From NCBI GenBank assembly GCA_021234155.1, contig JAJEKV010000011.1, forward strand, positions 6,743,132-6,807,131: a DNA stretch of 64,000 bases. Direction: 5' to 3'. This DNA comes from Isoetes taiwanensis. Its lineage: Eukaryota; Streptophyta; Lycopodiopsida; Isoetales; Isoetaceae. The notes beneath the pieces were generated by a model. That model did not search any database, was not told the DNA's origin, and saw nothing but the letters and a program-made list of their open reading frames with translations. Below are positions 43,643 to 56,640 of the stretch, in pieces (position 1 is the stretch's first letter; the number at the start of each line of letters is the position of its first letter). A program made the translations under genes and the position numbers.

Positions 43643-45967
43643 TGTGACGAGCCTGCCGAGTTGACCCTCCAGGCAACTCAGGATCTTGTCTAACTTAAGG
43701 CTAGAGTTATGTACAGGTGAATTTAGATGAAGAATTAAATCTTCCTTTGCAAATTAAATCCACAGTTTATGCTCAACAAATAACCATGGTTCATGCATTC
43801 AACATATTCATAAGCTTAATACATTCCAAGCTCTAACTGAGCAAATGAGTAGCTCAAATATTTACAATGTGTTATCAATATACATGCACCATAGCACTGA
43901 GCAAATCAATAGAAACTGCTAGCTCTAGAACTCAAGCATGGTTCCCAGCCACATTGCCGCCATCAACTTGACCGCTACCCTGCGGGTTCACTGCACATGC
44001 ACTCACTGGGGTTAGTCCTCGTGACTAAGTGGGGATCCCATAGCTGCTGCTGCATACATGGAAACACTCGGCATCTTGGATAACAAGAACATAGACAATT
44101 CAAACACAAGATTCTATGGTGCAGTGCTAGACAATGACAAGGAAAGAAACATCATAAGCATCGGGAGCAAAAAACACAAAGTCGAGTACCAAAAGAACAT
44201 AACAAAGCTCCGGGACAATGGGAAGCTCGGCCGACCTACAAACAAAGGCCCCGTTAGCGAGAGAAATGCCCGCCACCACATTCCGAGCCCGTTGGCATGA
44301 GTTGGTGGGGTGAACCTCAGATGCAAGATACCCTTCCCGCCCCACGCCCCGGGGCTGGAGGACCTCTTACCATGGAGTTCACAAGAGTTGACTGACGTAG
44401 CAATCCCGGCCAGGAGAACTAACGCCCGGTGTCACAGAGCACAAGAATATCACAGAGAATCACAGATGAACATGAGCATGCCGGAGCAACCTAGGCCACC
44501 GAACCTAGAAGTCCGACCCCGGAGGTTTCAATAGACATCAAAATACCAAGACAACAGTGGACAATGCAAGACCAAGACATGTGAAGTTCATTAGAATGTT
44601 TACTATCATGTGCCTAGATTATACTCTTAGCCCTTGTCGAGGTTGCCCATACAACCTAACCACGCCGAAGTAGCTAGATCGATGATGAAAACCATAATGA
44701 CAACTCAAATGTTGGTGTAGCGTGCTCACCCCCCCTGTAAGGCCGATGCAGGATTCACTCCACAATATTATTTATTTTAGCTCCCTTAGGTATGGATTTA
44801 ATATTTTAATATCAAAGTTTTACTTCTTAGCTAATGAATTAATGGTGCACACAAACTAGAGTCTCCTTTACTCGGCCAATCTCCTGTGCTAGATCCCATC
44901 TCCTTATACCTCAGTGTTCACTTATGGCCCTCCTTGTATAATTATTTAGCACTAAATACCTTTGTTAACAATTGACAAGCACAACATAAGGAAATAACAA
45001 CTCAAACAATAAAAACTCACAGAACTGTAACCTGCAAAATCAACCACTTCCTACTGAACCAATCCGGCAGCCCCATTCTTGATCGATTCTTCCAGAATCA
45101 TGGAGGTATTTGATGCCAAAGATTATCCTGATAGACCCATAGTGGATTCACATCACTTTCTGGAAGTTCTCAACCGGATTTATGCAACGAATCTTCCTTT
45201 TCTATCAGCCTGACCTTCCCGACCTGTGCAGATCCCTTCCATGGCAAGACCCACTGGATTCGAACCTTTAGAAGCAGATTCGAGCTTCCTTATCCCCAAA
45301 TCGACCCTTCTCAACCAATTTCACCTCTTTCTACTAGATTTGGATCAGATTTGAGGCAGTTGGGTCACCTCGGGCTATTTCTGTAAGGCTAATCCGACCC
45401 CTAATTCAACCAAATCTGTCTTGATTCCTTAATTTCGGCCCATTAGCATGCCCAATCGGCTTATTCCAGGTCATATTAGGATGTTTCCAGGAGTTCTAGC
45501 TTCTTCTGTGACGGCTCTGTTACATGGAAAAATTGTTGTGGCAGCCCATACCTAGCACCCAGATTCACCAGGATTACCTTTTGGCTTATTCTAGACCTTC
45601 TCATAGCAATCTTATCCACATAATTTCTTACTCTTAGCCCACAAATTTAACAGTAGCATAGTAGCATGTGCAAATCAAATCCATTCCTGACAGCCTATGC
45701 AATCTCATGGAATCCAATCAATTGAAACCAAACCCCACCTGGAAAGGAAGAACAATTTGACGCCGTCTATGCAAGCTCTTGCCTCCAGATAGCCTCCTCC
45801 GGCTCCTCTGCAACTCAAATCCCTTCTGGAGCTCCTCTCTTGCAAAAACTCCTCACGTACCACCAACAAAAGCCCTCTTCTACAATTTTTCTTTTTATAG
45901 TTTGCTTTTGTGGATTATGTACAAATACTTGTACAATACGGGTCCTTAACTTCCCAGGACCATTACA
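43643..45967 (-). repeat. 3' LTR (left copy), 2.3 kb
   Basis: On the plus strand from TGTGACGAGCCTGCC to GGACCATTACA. It is highly similar to 47438-49737, with small indels (44865-44880, 45840-45853) and one divergent stretch (44225-44345). Confidence 0.95.
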
Positions 45968-45982
45968 TTTTCTCCCCTTCTA
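45968..45982 (-). promoter_or_regulatory. Polypurine tract of the gag-only element
   Basis: Minus strand AGAAGGGGAGAAA directly before the 3' LTR. Confidence 0.8.
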
Positions 45983-46046
45983 AAATTCAACCCATGTCCT
46001 CATGGGTCGATCCTAGGAGCTGTCATGCTTATTGACATACAGACTG

Positions 46047-47330
46047 CTACAACAATGAAACAAAAGCAAAACCATCTTGAACCTTACCTGGAATCTGCAC
46101 TACAGAAGCTCCTTGAGCTCCATCACGTGGAGCTTCGGCGGCGTACACAACCATTTGGTGTTGCGGAAGATCCATCACTGCGGCAGCTCTAGCTTCACCA
46201 CTCGGCTGCCTTCGCTCAATGATTCTATCATCTGTACCCCATCTTTCCTCAGGCGGACGCTCCCTTTGATTCGATCGAGATTCTCCACGGCCTCTGCCTC
46301 TACCAGCATTTGGATATCGATTGGATCGTTCTGGTCCCATGGCACTTCCATCTAGCTGTTGTGAATCCATGGGCATTGAGGAGCTACGTCCCTCAATACT
46401 GCCAAATACTGGGCAATTGTTTCTTGTGTGGCCTGTTGCCCTACAATGGAAGCAACGCCCCTCTTCAAAGCACCACTGCCTTTCCTCGTCTGTGAGCCGA
46501 GGAGGTAACTTACTACCTTCAATCTGGCTACTACTTACCCGGTTCCTCATATTGTTGCTCTGAACCTCCACAGATGGACTAGCAGATGGCTCCCCTCTAA
46601 ATGACCGTCTTCGGCCATACGAATTCTCAGCTGGCCAAGAGGAAGGTGCATGTCTCTTTCTTTGGGTTTCTAATGCAGCTTTCTCTGCCAAATCTGTTTC
46701 TCGGCTTTTGGCAATCCGAACAACCTCCTCAAGGTCCTTATAAGCAACTCCTGACATCGTACTCTTGATATCCACATGAAGGCCCTTCATAAATCTAGAA
46801 CACAGCTTGACTTTATCCATAACAGGACAATGAGGCTGCAACCTTCTAAACCTCTCATTATAATCTGCTACTGTGCCAGTCTGTACACAATCGAAGAACT
46901 CGTTCATCTTCTCAACCTTGTACCCTGGAGGTGTGAAATGACCCTCAAAAGCGGTCTTAAAATCAGCCCATGTAGCCTGCACTGGAGTCTTCCCTAGATC
47001 AATCAGGCATGTCTCCCACCAAACTCTTGCAAAGCCTCCTAACATTGCCTGAGCAAGCAAAGCCTTCACAGAATCATGTGCTTTGATCAGATCAAAATAA
47101 AACTCTACCCCACGGAGCCAGGCATCAGCATCATCCCCTGTTGTGTTCTCACCTGTGAACACTTCTCTTTTGGTGTCCTTTAACACCTTATCAATGGCTT
47201 TCTCAGCCTCACTCTTTTGCTGCGATGCACTCTGCTGCAAGGCTTGTTGAATAGCTTGCAGGATACTAGTTACATCTGGAGCTCCATCGGCTCCATTTCC
47301 CCCTGCACTACTAGCACCACCAGCATCCAT
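46047..47330 (-). CDS. gag: Ty3/gypsy-type gag with CCHC zinc knuckle
   Basis: Intact 427-codon frame starting MDAGGASSAGGNGADG, just downstream of the primer site. The capsid domain lies at about residues 60-230 (DADAWLRGVEFYFDLI, FARVWWETCLIDLG, ADFKTAFEGHFTPPGY, YNERFRRLQPHCPVMDKVKL). The nucleocapsid has one C-x2-C-x4-H-x4-C knuckle (CFHCRATGHTRNNC, about residue 290), followed by a basic Arg/Gly-rich part. It forms the particle and binds genomic RNA. The frame is fully open while pol is absent, suggesting that gag is, or recently was, under selection or that the insertion is young. Confidence 0.9.
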   Translation of the reverse strand: MDAGGASSAGGNGADGAPDVTSILQAIQQALQQSASQQKSEAEKAIDKVLKDTKREVFTGENTTGDDADAWLRGVEFYFDLIKAHDSVKALLAQAMLGGFARVWWETCLIDLGKTPVQATWADFKTAFEGHFTPPGYKVEKMNEFFDCVQTGTVADYNERFRRLQPHCPVMDKVKLCSRFMKGLHVDIKSTMSGVAYKDLEEVVRIAKSRETDLAEKAALETQRKRHAPSSWPAENSYGRRRSFRGEPSASPSVEVQSNNMRNRVSSSQIEGSKLPPRLTDEERQWCFEEGRCFHCRATGHTRNNCPVFGSIEGRSSSMPMDSQQLDGSAMGPERSNRYPNAGRGRGRGESRSNQRERPPEERWGTDDRIIERRQPSGEARAAAVMDLPQHQMVVYAAEAPRDGAQGASVVQIPGKVQDGFAFVSLL

Positions 47331-47422
47331 GATCTCTTACTACTCTGCACATAGACAATGGAAATATTAACAACCCACTTCAAGAGCATGAACCATTCTC
47401 AACTCCCACTAAGATCCAACTT

Positions 47423-47435
47423 GGCTCTGATACCA
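47423..47435 (-). promoter_or_regulatory. Primer binding site (initiator Met-tRNA)
   Basis: TGGTATCAGAGCC on the minus strand, two bases from the 5' LTR at 47438. Confidence 0.95.
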
Positions 47436-47437
47436 AT

Positions 47438-49737
47438 TGTGACGAGCCTGCCGAGTTGACCCTCCAGGCAACTCAGGATCTTGTCTAACTTAAGGCTAGA
47501 GTTATGTACAGGTGAATTTAGGTGAAGAATTAAATCTTCCTTTGCAAATTAAATCCACAGTTTATGCTCAACAAATAACCATGGTTCATGCATTCAACAT
47601 ATTCATAAGCTTAATACATTCCAAGCTCTAACTGAGCAAATGAGTAGCTCAAATATTTACAATGTGTTATCAATATACATGCACCATAGCACTGAGCAAA
47701 TCAATAGAAACTGCTAGCTCTAGAACTCAAGCACGGTTCCCAGCCACATTGCCGCCATCAACTTGACCGCTACCCTGCGGGTTCACTGCACATGCACTCA
47801 CTGGGGTTAGTCCTCGTGACTAAGTGGGGATCCCATAGCTGCTGCTGCATACATGGAAACACTCGGCATCTTGGATAACAAGAACATAGACAATTCAAAC
47901 ACAAGATTCTATGGTGCAGTGCTAGACAATGACAAGGAAAGAAACATCATAAGCATCGGGAGCAAAAACACAAAGTCAGAGTACCAAAAGAACATAACAA
48001 AGCTCCGGGACAATGGGAAGCTCAGCCAGCCTACAAACAGGCCCTGTTAGCAGAGAAATGCCCGGCCAGCTCACATTCCGAGCCCCGTTGGCGGAGTTGG
48101 TGGGGTGAACCTCGTATGCGCATACCCTTCCCAGCCCACGTCTGGCGCTGGAGGACCTCTTACCATGGAGTTCACAAGAGTTGACTGACGTAGCAATCCC
48201 GGCCAGGAGAACTAACGCCCGGTGTCACAGAGCACAAGAATATCACAGAGAATCACAGATGAACATGAGCATGCCGGAGCAACCTAGGCCACCGAACCTA
48301 GAAGTCCGACCCCGGAGGTTTCAATAGACATCAAAATACCAAGACAACAGTGGACAATGCAAGACCAAGACATGTGAAGTTCATTAGAATGTTTACTATC
48401 ATGTGCCTAGATTATACTCTTAGCCCTTGTCGAGGTTGCCCATACAACCTAACCACGCCGAAGTAGCTAGATCGATGATGAAAACCATAATGACAACTCA
48501 AATGTTGGTGTAGCGTGCTCACCCCCCCTGTAAGGCCGATGCAGGATTCACTCCACAATATTATTTATTTTAGCTCCCTTAGGTATGGATTTAATATTTT
48601 AATATCAAAGTTTTACTTCTTAGCTAATGAATTAATGGTGCACACAAACTAGAGTCTCCTTCCTGTGCTAGATCCCATCTCCTTATACCTCAGTGTTCAC
48701 TTATGGCCCTCCTTGTATAATTATTTAGCACTAAATACCTTTGTTAACAATTGACAAGCACAACATAAGGAAATAACAACTCAAACAATAAAAACTCACG
48801 TAATCAGAACCGCGCAAAATCAACCACTTCCCTCTTGAACCAATCCAAGCAGCCCCATTCTTGATCGATTCTTCCAGAATCATGGAGGTATTTGATGCCA
48901 AAGATTATCCTGATAGACCCATAGTGGATTCACATCACTTTCTGGAAGTTCTCAACCGGATTTATGCAACGAATCTTCCTTTTCTATCAGCCTGACCTTC
49001 CCGACCTGTGCAGATCCCTTCCATGGCAAGACCCACTGGATTCGAACCTTCAGAAGCAGATTCGAGCTTCCTTATCCCCAAATCGACCCTTCTCAACCAA
49101 TTTCACCTCTTTCTACTAGATTTGGATCAGATTTGAGGCAGTTGGGTCACCTCGGGCTATTTCTGTAAGGCTAATCCGACCCCTAATTCAACCAAATCTG
49201 TCTTGATTCCTTAATTTCGGCCCATTAGCATGCCCAATCGGCTTATTCCAGGTCATATTAGGATGTTTCCAGGAGTTCTAGCTTCTTCTGTGACGGCTCT
49301 GTTACATGGAAAAATTGTTGTGGCAGCCCATACCTAGCACCCAGATTCACCAGGATTACCTTTTGGCTTATTCTAGACCTTCTCATAGCAATCTTATCCA
49401 CATAATTTCTTACTCTTAGCCCACAAATTTAACAGTAGCATAGTAGCATGTGCAAATCAAATCCATTCCTGGCAGCCTATGCAATCTCATGGAATCCAAT
49501 CAATTGAAACCAAACCCCACCTGGAAAGGAAGAACAATTTGACGCCGTCTATGCAAGCTCTTGCCTCCAGATAGCCTCCTCCGGCTCCTCTGCAACTCAA
49601 ATCCCTTCTGGAGCTCCTCTCCTCACGTACCACCAACAAAAGCCCTCTTCTACAATTTTTCTTTTTATAGTTTGCTTCTGTGGATTATGTACAAATACTT
49701 GTACAATACGGGTCCTTAACTTCCCAGGACCATTACA
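47438..49737 (-). repeat. 5' LTR (right copy), 2.3 kb
   Basis: 2,300 bp, near-identical to the left LTR; the two differ by small indels. The high identity implies a fairly recent insertion. Confidence 0.95.
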
Positions 49738-50060
49738 ACTATGAGCTTCCTGAGTTTTTAACAAAGTATAACATCATTGTTGGTAGACCTGTGTCGCACG
49801 TGTAGGACATGATATCAAAGCATGTCTACACATTTATGTTTGCCACCATAGGCACGAGGGGAGGAGCTTCTATACCTGTCAGCTTCATAAATGAGCTTCA
49901 CATCAAGCCGACAGACGTTCCTAGAGAGTGCTTTGGGATAGGCCCCAAACGAGGTTTTGGTAGATGCCATAGTCAAGGGATTTTGCATAAGACATGCAGC
50001 CCGCCAAACGAGGTTTTGGTAGATGCCATAGTCAAGGGATTTTGCATAAGACATGCAGCG
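49738..50060 (+). pseudogene. Coding-like frame, right part, with internal duplication
   Basis: Continuation of the frame at 43480-43642: ELPEFLTKYNIIVGRPVSHV, a stop, then MISKHVYTFMFATIGTRGGA and SIPVSFINELHIKPTDVPRE. A 56-bp segment (49945-50000) is repeated at 50004-50059 and ends the frame. Function unknown. Confidence 0.45.
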
Positions 50061-52992
50061 TAGACCTATGCATCCTGTGTGTCCCAATCTGTTTCCTCCT
50101 CCATATCCGTAATCCGGCACTGCCCACACGATCCTCCATAGTAGTTTCCGGTCCTATATCTCCCCTCATTTCAAGCATAAAATCTACGTAATCCAGCAAG
50201 CTAAGCCAGCAGCCTGTCACTAAGGGTGGGTATGGTATGAGTCCAACACATCTTGGACAATGCATCGTCCTAGTGGAGTTAAGTCGGGTATGTATGACGA
50301 CCATACAGATACAATATACATACGATTATCACATGTATTTATATGGGAATATTCATAAGGGATATTCCAAAAACCTTTCATAACTCCAAAACCTTTCGAA
50401 ATGTTCTCTAAAGTTCCACAACGTTCTAGGATTCTCTAGAAACTTCCGGAACAAGCCCCCATCACTAGTATACAAAGGGACTTTTCCATCTCAATACCAA
50501 TTGTGGGCCTTTCCTTGATATAACATCTTATTCTCTTACACCATTCATGATGTCTGTACATATTCATATATGACATATAGTCTGAATAAATACCATGTTC
50601 TAGGATATAGAACATTCCGAGCATGAGATCAAAGGATATATCACTTCAAACATCCTGTGGAGATGATCGTCAGGATCCAACATTCTATTCAAACATCTAC
50701 ATTCAAAGGGTGGCCAAAAACATCCATAATGTACTGATCCTTGAAAGCTAATTTACCTTTAAATTATATATTTTTTCCCAAATAGTGGCCATAGCCGTTT
50801 TCGGTCCTAAAGCTCGTCTCTTTTCAAGCCTAATCTTTTCAAAAATCAATGTGGGGGCGTCGCCAACGATCAACATGAGTTTCCTTTGTTCTATACTAAA
50901 AAGCTCCATTCTTGCTCCGCCAACATAGTTTCCTCTGCTCCCTTGTTTTATACGATAGCGATGGCAGAATCTTTGCAACAGTTCTTGCCACAGAGTTTCT
51001 GCAACGGCCTTCTTGCAACGGTTCTTGCCTTTTGCAATAGAGTTTCTTGTTAAAAATGTGACAAATGTAGCAAAGAGAACTTATAGAATGCAATACTTTG
51101 CCCAAAAAACCAGATAAAACTTTATTTAATATGAGATCTATAGATATACAAGTGTATGGACCATATTAGGCAAAGGTGCACGTCTTCCTTATAAGGGGAA
51201 TCCAAACACCCTTCTTGCAACTTTGGTCTTTTCAACAAAAATAAAAATAAATGTATCTCAATTGAGAGAAACTAAATGATGCATCACGATACCCTCCCTG
51301 CAACATTAGTCTCGTGCTTGGATAAAAAAAAACCTTTGTGGATGTAAAGGAAAAAACCCAAGCACTTCATTTCCAATGTGTAACATAGTAGTAATTGCAG
51401 TTGTCTAAGGGCCTCCTGAACATAGTGCTGCCATGTTATGGCAGCATGGAAGAGCTAAGCATATTTTTGGACTGATCCTTACACTTTGATCTGAATTACA
51501 AGGCACTAGAAGAATGCTTCACTAGCATATTAAGAACTTGAAGAGCAAGGGAAGGACAATTGACTCAAGTCACTCAAAAGAGACAAGAGGAGAATCAAGC
51601 AAAGAAAAAGAAAAGAGAAAAAAAAGAAGACCCCTTGAAGATCATCTCATGGTATGTGATCACTTGTGTTCTTGGCATCTTTGTGCATTTTAACTCCTAT
51701 TCCACATTCCCCATACCCTCCACTACCATAAAACACCCATTAGACTTTGATTCCATGCTTCCCAAGTCAAACTTGGCTTTGAAAATTCTTTCTAGTCAAA
51801 GTACACCCTCATGAAACATCCATTTGCTACACACCACTTCATCACCATCACCACTTCATCACCATCCAAAAGTTCAAATTTCACTTGACTTGGTCATACA
51901 CGTGGTCAAAAGTCAACATTTCATGCAACTTGGTCAAAGAAAAAAGAAAAGTTGCAAAATCCCTAAGGGAGAGGTTCAAAACTCAAGTGTGCCCTAGGGA
52001 ATGCCAAAAAGTTGCATTTCACAATATTGGCCTATGAAAATGCATTTTATGTGCCGAGTCACCTTACATTTCATTCTATATACCAAGTCACCATACACAT
52101 CATCATTCTAGCCATGCCATGTCATGCTCCCATTTCCATGCTCAAAATCTAAATCTATCCCAAAGCATCAAACTTGCACCCATAAGATGATACATCACTT
52201 TGCCACATCATCATTGCCACCCCATCACTATCCACATGTCACATACATCATCTCCACATCATTTGCAATTTTGACTAGAAAGAATTTTCCAAGCCCAAGT
52301 TGGCTGGCACGTCATCATCACCATTTGCCATGTCATACTCACCTAGCCTTGTCATCATTTCCATATGCCACATCATTCATTCCTTGAGCTTTTTTAGGCC
52401 AAAATCAAAAGTGCCCTATTGCAAGAGAAGATTCTAGAATCTTCTAGAATGCAAAAAAAGATACCCATAGAAAAAAAGAAAATTGAAAAAAGGTTTTATT
52501 TTGAGCCTTATATTTGCCTCCTAGGGAATCGTGCCAAAGACCTTGGGGTATAAAAATTTTCCTATCTACCCCCTCTCCCCAAAGTCTATTTTCTTCCCCA
52601 AGCCAATCCCCCCATGCCACGTGGAACATCCGTGCGTGTGGGGCGGTAGAGGTATCGAATCCCACATGGATCTTGCACGTTATCAATCTTGTTAATTTGG
52701 GTTTTTCCGGTTTGGCCAAAAACTTTTTTGGAATTTTTTTTAAGCCGATTTCGTATGATTTTTTGGTTTCTACCTGCCGGAAAAACTTACCGATTTTCCA
52801 AAAATTGTTGTTATGGTTTTCTTTCCTTATTTTCATCTGACAGAGAGTGCATCCTATGCAGAGGAACCGACATGTATCATCGTGGCCCACGAGGATATGA
52901 AGTGGGGAGGGCTCTGCTGCAGTTGTAGTGCCTCGCTTGACCATCAATCTTTCTGGAGGGTCCTCAATAGCCGGTTCTGAAGTCACATTGGA
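50061..52992. other. Spacer, low-complexity, no clear gene
   Basis: AT-rich sequence with ATCATC/CACATCATC-rich stretches at 51830-52400. A short Lys/Arg-rich frame at 51560 is a composition artefact. No similarity is recognised. Confidence 0.5.
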
Positions 52993-55900
52993 GTGGGTTG
53001 GAAATGGGAGAACGTTGGAGTGGGAAAACGTTTTGAGGAAAAGGGAAAATACGAGGTCAAAGATGCAGGGACTGTCAGAAATTATGGCATAGTGATATTG
53101 CCTTATGCTGAAGGCCTTGGCAAAGGTGGAATTCCAGGATTTGGTGTACCGAGCCTGGAGGATCATGGTGCAGGCTGTGATGTTATTATGGATGAAAAGA
53201 AGGCTATGAGGGGAAGTTTAAAAGAAGATGGGAGGCAACGACGCAGGCGCGGGAAGAAAGCAGTCAAGAGTGTGTGTAACATATGCCGTCAGAAGATGGA
53301 ACCTGGGAAGGATGTAGCTACTCTTTTAAATTGCACGAATCTGCAAATGGTCTGTCATAGCAGAAATTGGAGAGGGGTGAGAAGTTTAAAATTTCTTCTT
53401 CGTACATTTTTTCTGTATTGATTGCAGGTGTAGGTTAAAGTAGACTAATTATTTATATTGAGAAAGATGCATCTAAAAATTCCAGATATACAAGTACTAA
53501 TATTATCTGGTGTATTGCATACATAAATGATTATGCAACATCATTAGCATGGTCACCATTTTGAACAATTTACATTTCCAAAGCAATACTATGGTTTACC
53601 ATATTTTCTATTTATTCTGCAGGCATTTCACGTTTTCCACAGCAATTGCTTGATTGCGTGGATTTTGTTTTTTGAATCGAAAGAGTGGATGGGGCAACCA
53701 TTGACTCAGCAACAGGTTAAAGGAGGTAATTTGAACAAAGTAAATGATCCAATCTTTTGCCCAGAGTGCCAGGGTACAGTCGTAAGAGTCAATGGGCAAT
53801 TGGAACAACCACGTTATAGACTGGCACAGGTATTTTATATGGGTGTTTATAGACAATAGTTAGCTATTTTGATTGTTGTTGCTGACAGAGCATGCAAGTC
53901 TGATAGAGTAATTATTATCTTAAGAGTTATCTGAACCCGAGGAGCTCTTTAATGACCTGTGTCAGCTTCCTTTTGAGCTCATTCAACCGGAAGCATGCTA
54001 TTCTTGATTATTATGCAACTCAACTACGTACGTCATATTTACTTCTAATTGTAGATACCTTGCATGTTTTCCTTTGTCCCTTGGTTGTTATGCATCTTTA
54101 AGAAATCAATTTGCCAGAATAAACCTACAGCTCATGCTCAAGGTTTCATGGTAATTTTCTGCCATTGGGATTTGCAACGATGACCATAAGTTCAGAAACA
54201 AGCAATATGGACATTATTCTTTATTTTCTTCTTGAGGTAATTGTTCTTTATTTGGCCCATAGATGAATAGAGGCTTTATCTTATCAAATGCTGCACAGAT
54301 TATGGAATTTAACTATTTGCATCACCTCTGCAGCCTTCAACGCCACTAGATTTGAGCAGCACAGACCCTTGAAGCTCTTATATTTAGATTTGACATTTTA
54401 GGCCATGCAAATATATAATCCGAGAAGTGCTAATGCAATGGCTATTAAGTAGCCACAGCAAAATATCAATGCCTTTGAAAGATATGCATCTTGAGATTTG
54501 CTTGGCTTCGATAATGCATGCGCTTTTATCTTTCACAGCATTGTGTCCATCTTCTTTAAAGATAGATCAAGGTATAAATATTTCTTTTGAGAGTGTGATC
54601 ATGTATATGAAAGGCATTGTAGATGTATTTAGCTCCATGTGGTGTATGATGTTAGAACAATGGGTATTTCCGTTTCCAATATCTTGATTCATTTGGTTTG
54701 GAACTTCTACCATTCGGCTTTGATGAGTTTTGTTCTTTCACATGACTTTAGTTTCACATGCTTCCACTCCGGAGTGGCCTTAAATTGCCCCCATGTGTTG
54801 GCTCCATTAGGCTCAGGAATTCAATCTACAGTAGGCTCAGGAATTCAATCTACAGGCAATGGCTGATATAATTTTCATGCTTGCACTTATGGAATTCAAT
54901 TTGTTTCTTATATAGTTTTGAGATGAGATATACATCTTTACTGCTCAGATCTCTATAGCATCTGTCTGGCTTATCTGGTTTATCTGACTTTGGTTGCAAA
55001 TTGGTGATTTACTTGAGGGCTTCATTATGCTCACGCTTGGCCCATGGCAGGCATCACTATTATGATGAGCCGCATTTGATTTCTGGAATCCATAGATTCG
55101 GTTCTAGCAAGTCAATTCCAGCTCGCCAGGTAATTTCTTTCTCAGATAATTAAATCTTTGCCATCTTTGCCTTCTTTGTTTATAAGCCAAGTGTGTAGGC
55201 CTGAATGCGATGCAGATACATTAGATTCTTTGCTTGCCAATTTCCTTTTTGTTTATCAGATTATTGCTACCTTGGACTTATTGTAATGATTATGCCTGTT
55301 ATTCTGAATTCACGTAAATTGTATTAAGACAGTTGGTTGCCTAGAATTGTCAAGGTGCAATCTGCAATGAGTGGTGGATGATGGAGTTCATATATAATAA
55401 ATGGTGAGTCTACTAAAAGGGAAACGTAGGTCACCTTTGAGTAGCTGGCCTATTATATGGCTGTATACTTTGAGCGTGACTTCTTTTGAAGCAAATATAA
55501 TAAGAAAATATCCATGGCATATTTTAAGATGCAAGAACATAAGAAACATTTGTTAAACAGACCATAACAATGCTGTAAGTGCTTTTTTCAACAGAAAGTT
55601 CTTCAGATTTATTCCTAAGACTCACTCACCCTATGAGTTTATTCTGCTATAGGCTGGAAAGATAGAGCCAGAATAGAACATACATAGGGAGAGGATTGTG
55701 GAGGCCGATGCCAAGTGGCACAGATCAAATTTGGGAGCTGCTTCTATTTTGGCTGAGTTGCTGTGGATGCAGACTGATACCTTGGGTGTTTTTTATGTAA
55801 ATGTGAACAAGGAAAAAATGTGCAGGTTTTCTCCATCTATCCATACAGTTATCTAACTTAGCTCTTATTTCATTAAGAGATTTTGAGATTCTATTTTGTA

Positions 55901-56640
55901 AGCGTTGAATCCAGATTGTAGAGACAAGAAGAGCCACACGAGATGACCATGGTCTCTATACTGTTCTACCTTCATTCTTTCTAACCATAGTCTATATACT
56001 GTTCTACCTTCATTCTTTCTAATCCATTAGAATTGAGGGTGCCAAAATGGGTTGGTGGACATCTCTCTATCCCACAGCAATTTGGATATCTTCCACAGGT
56101 TTGTAAGATGGTAACTCCTCTGTCATCATCTAAGACCTTTTTTCAATTTCTACGTAGATGACGGTTCTTAAGCCTTGCTATTTCTTTGCTCAAAAAAATG
56201 AGTGTTATGTCTGTCCAAGGGACATAAAGTTGGAGCAACAACCTGCTTCACATCTAAATATATCACATTTTTTGCAGGGTATAGAAGTGTCGATATGCAT
56301 ATCTTTCTGGCCCTTCTTTTCATACTATGAACTTCTCATGTCATATTTAATTTCGATTTTGGTTTTGCCATATATTCTCATTTCTTATTTTCTTCAATTT
56401 CTGCCAGATGTTTTGTATCAGCATAATCTTTAGGCAGCAGAAATGGGTACACAGGGTTTGAGGCCAAGTAGCTAAGTATGTTCAGTGCTTATCTTTGGAG
56501 CCAACAAATTTTGAGTCTGAGGTGCCATTTGCATTGGGGGTACCATGTCTCAAATGTTTACTCCTTTCATCCAAAAGTGCAAATAAATCATATTCATCTG
56601 CTAGAGGCTTAGCCACCAATGTGAGGTAACGATTTAATCA
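52993..56640 (+). pseudogene. Zinc-finger (RING/PHD-like) gene, decayed or captured exons
   Basis: Exon 1 (52993 to about 53377) ends with VCNICRQKMEPGKDVATLLN, then C and QMVCHSRNWRG before GTGAGA. Exon 2 (53623-53829, acceptor TTCTGCAG, donor CAG/GTATTT) gives AFHVFHSNCLIAWILFFESK and DPIFCPECQGTVVRV. Together these form a cross-brace pattern C-x2-C...C...H-x2-H...C-x2-C, as in RING or PHD-like E3-type or chromatin proteins. Later exon-like pieces are 55050-55129 (HHYYDEPHLISGIHRFGSSK), about 55690-55790 (RIVEADAKWHRSNLGAASIL, then AELLWMQTD) and 56434-56630. Stops (near 53960, 55670 and 56460) interrupt it. The Helitron 3' end at 57326 suggests capture of this gene by a rolling-circle element. 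Confidence 0.6.
55949..56022. repeat. Tandem repeat, 37-bp unit
   Basis: GGTCTCTATACTGTTCTACC followed by TTCATTCTTTCTAA is repeated at once with minor change (55949 and 55986). Confidence 0.7.

Larger units (their letters stand above)
43643..49737 (-). mobile_element. Gag-only LTR retrotransposon (non-autonomous), minus strand
   Basis: 6,095 bp bounded by LTRs 43643-45967 and 47438-49737, with target duplication ACTAT (43638-43642 and 49738-49742). Minus-strand orientation follows from the Met-tRNA primer site beside the right LTR and the purine tract beside the left LTR. The only internal gene is gag; there is no protease, RT or integrase, and the 1.5-kb interior has no room for them. It must depend on a related full element for mobility. 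Confidence 0.95.

Noticed and set aside
44058-44300. 80-codon frame (METLGILDNKNID) present in both LTRs
   Set aside because: It lies within the LTR on the strand opposite to the element, is short, and is changed by indels between the copies.
46077-46563. Plus-strand frames inside gag
   Set aside because: Antisense shadows of the intact minus-strand gag.
51800-52400. CATCAC/ATCATC-rich stretch as a CRISPR-like or regulatory array
   Set aside because: Irregular simple sequence without constant repeat and spacer lengths, and this is eukaryotic DNA.
52444-53166. 240-codon minus-strand frame
   Set aside because: It has no recognisable domain and overlaps the plus-strand zinc-finger exon that has splice sites; composition is low-complexity at its C-terminus.
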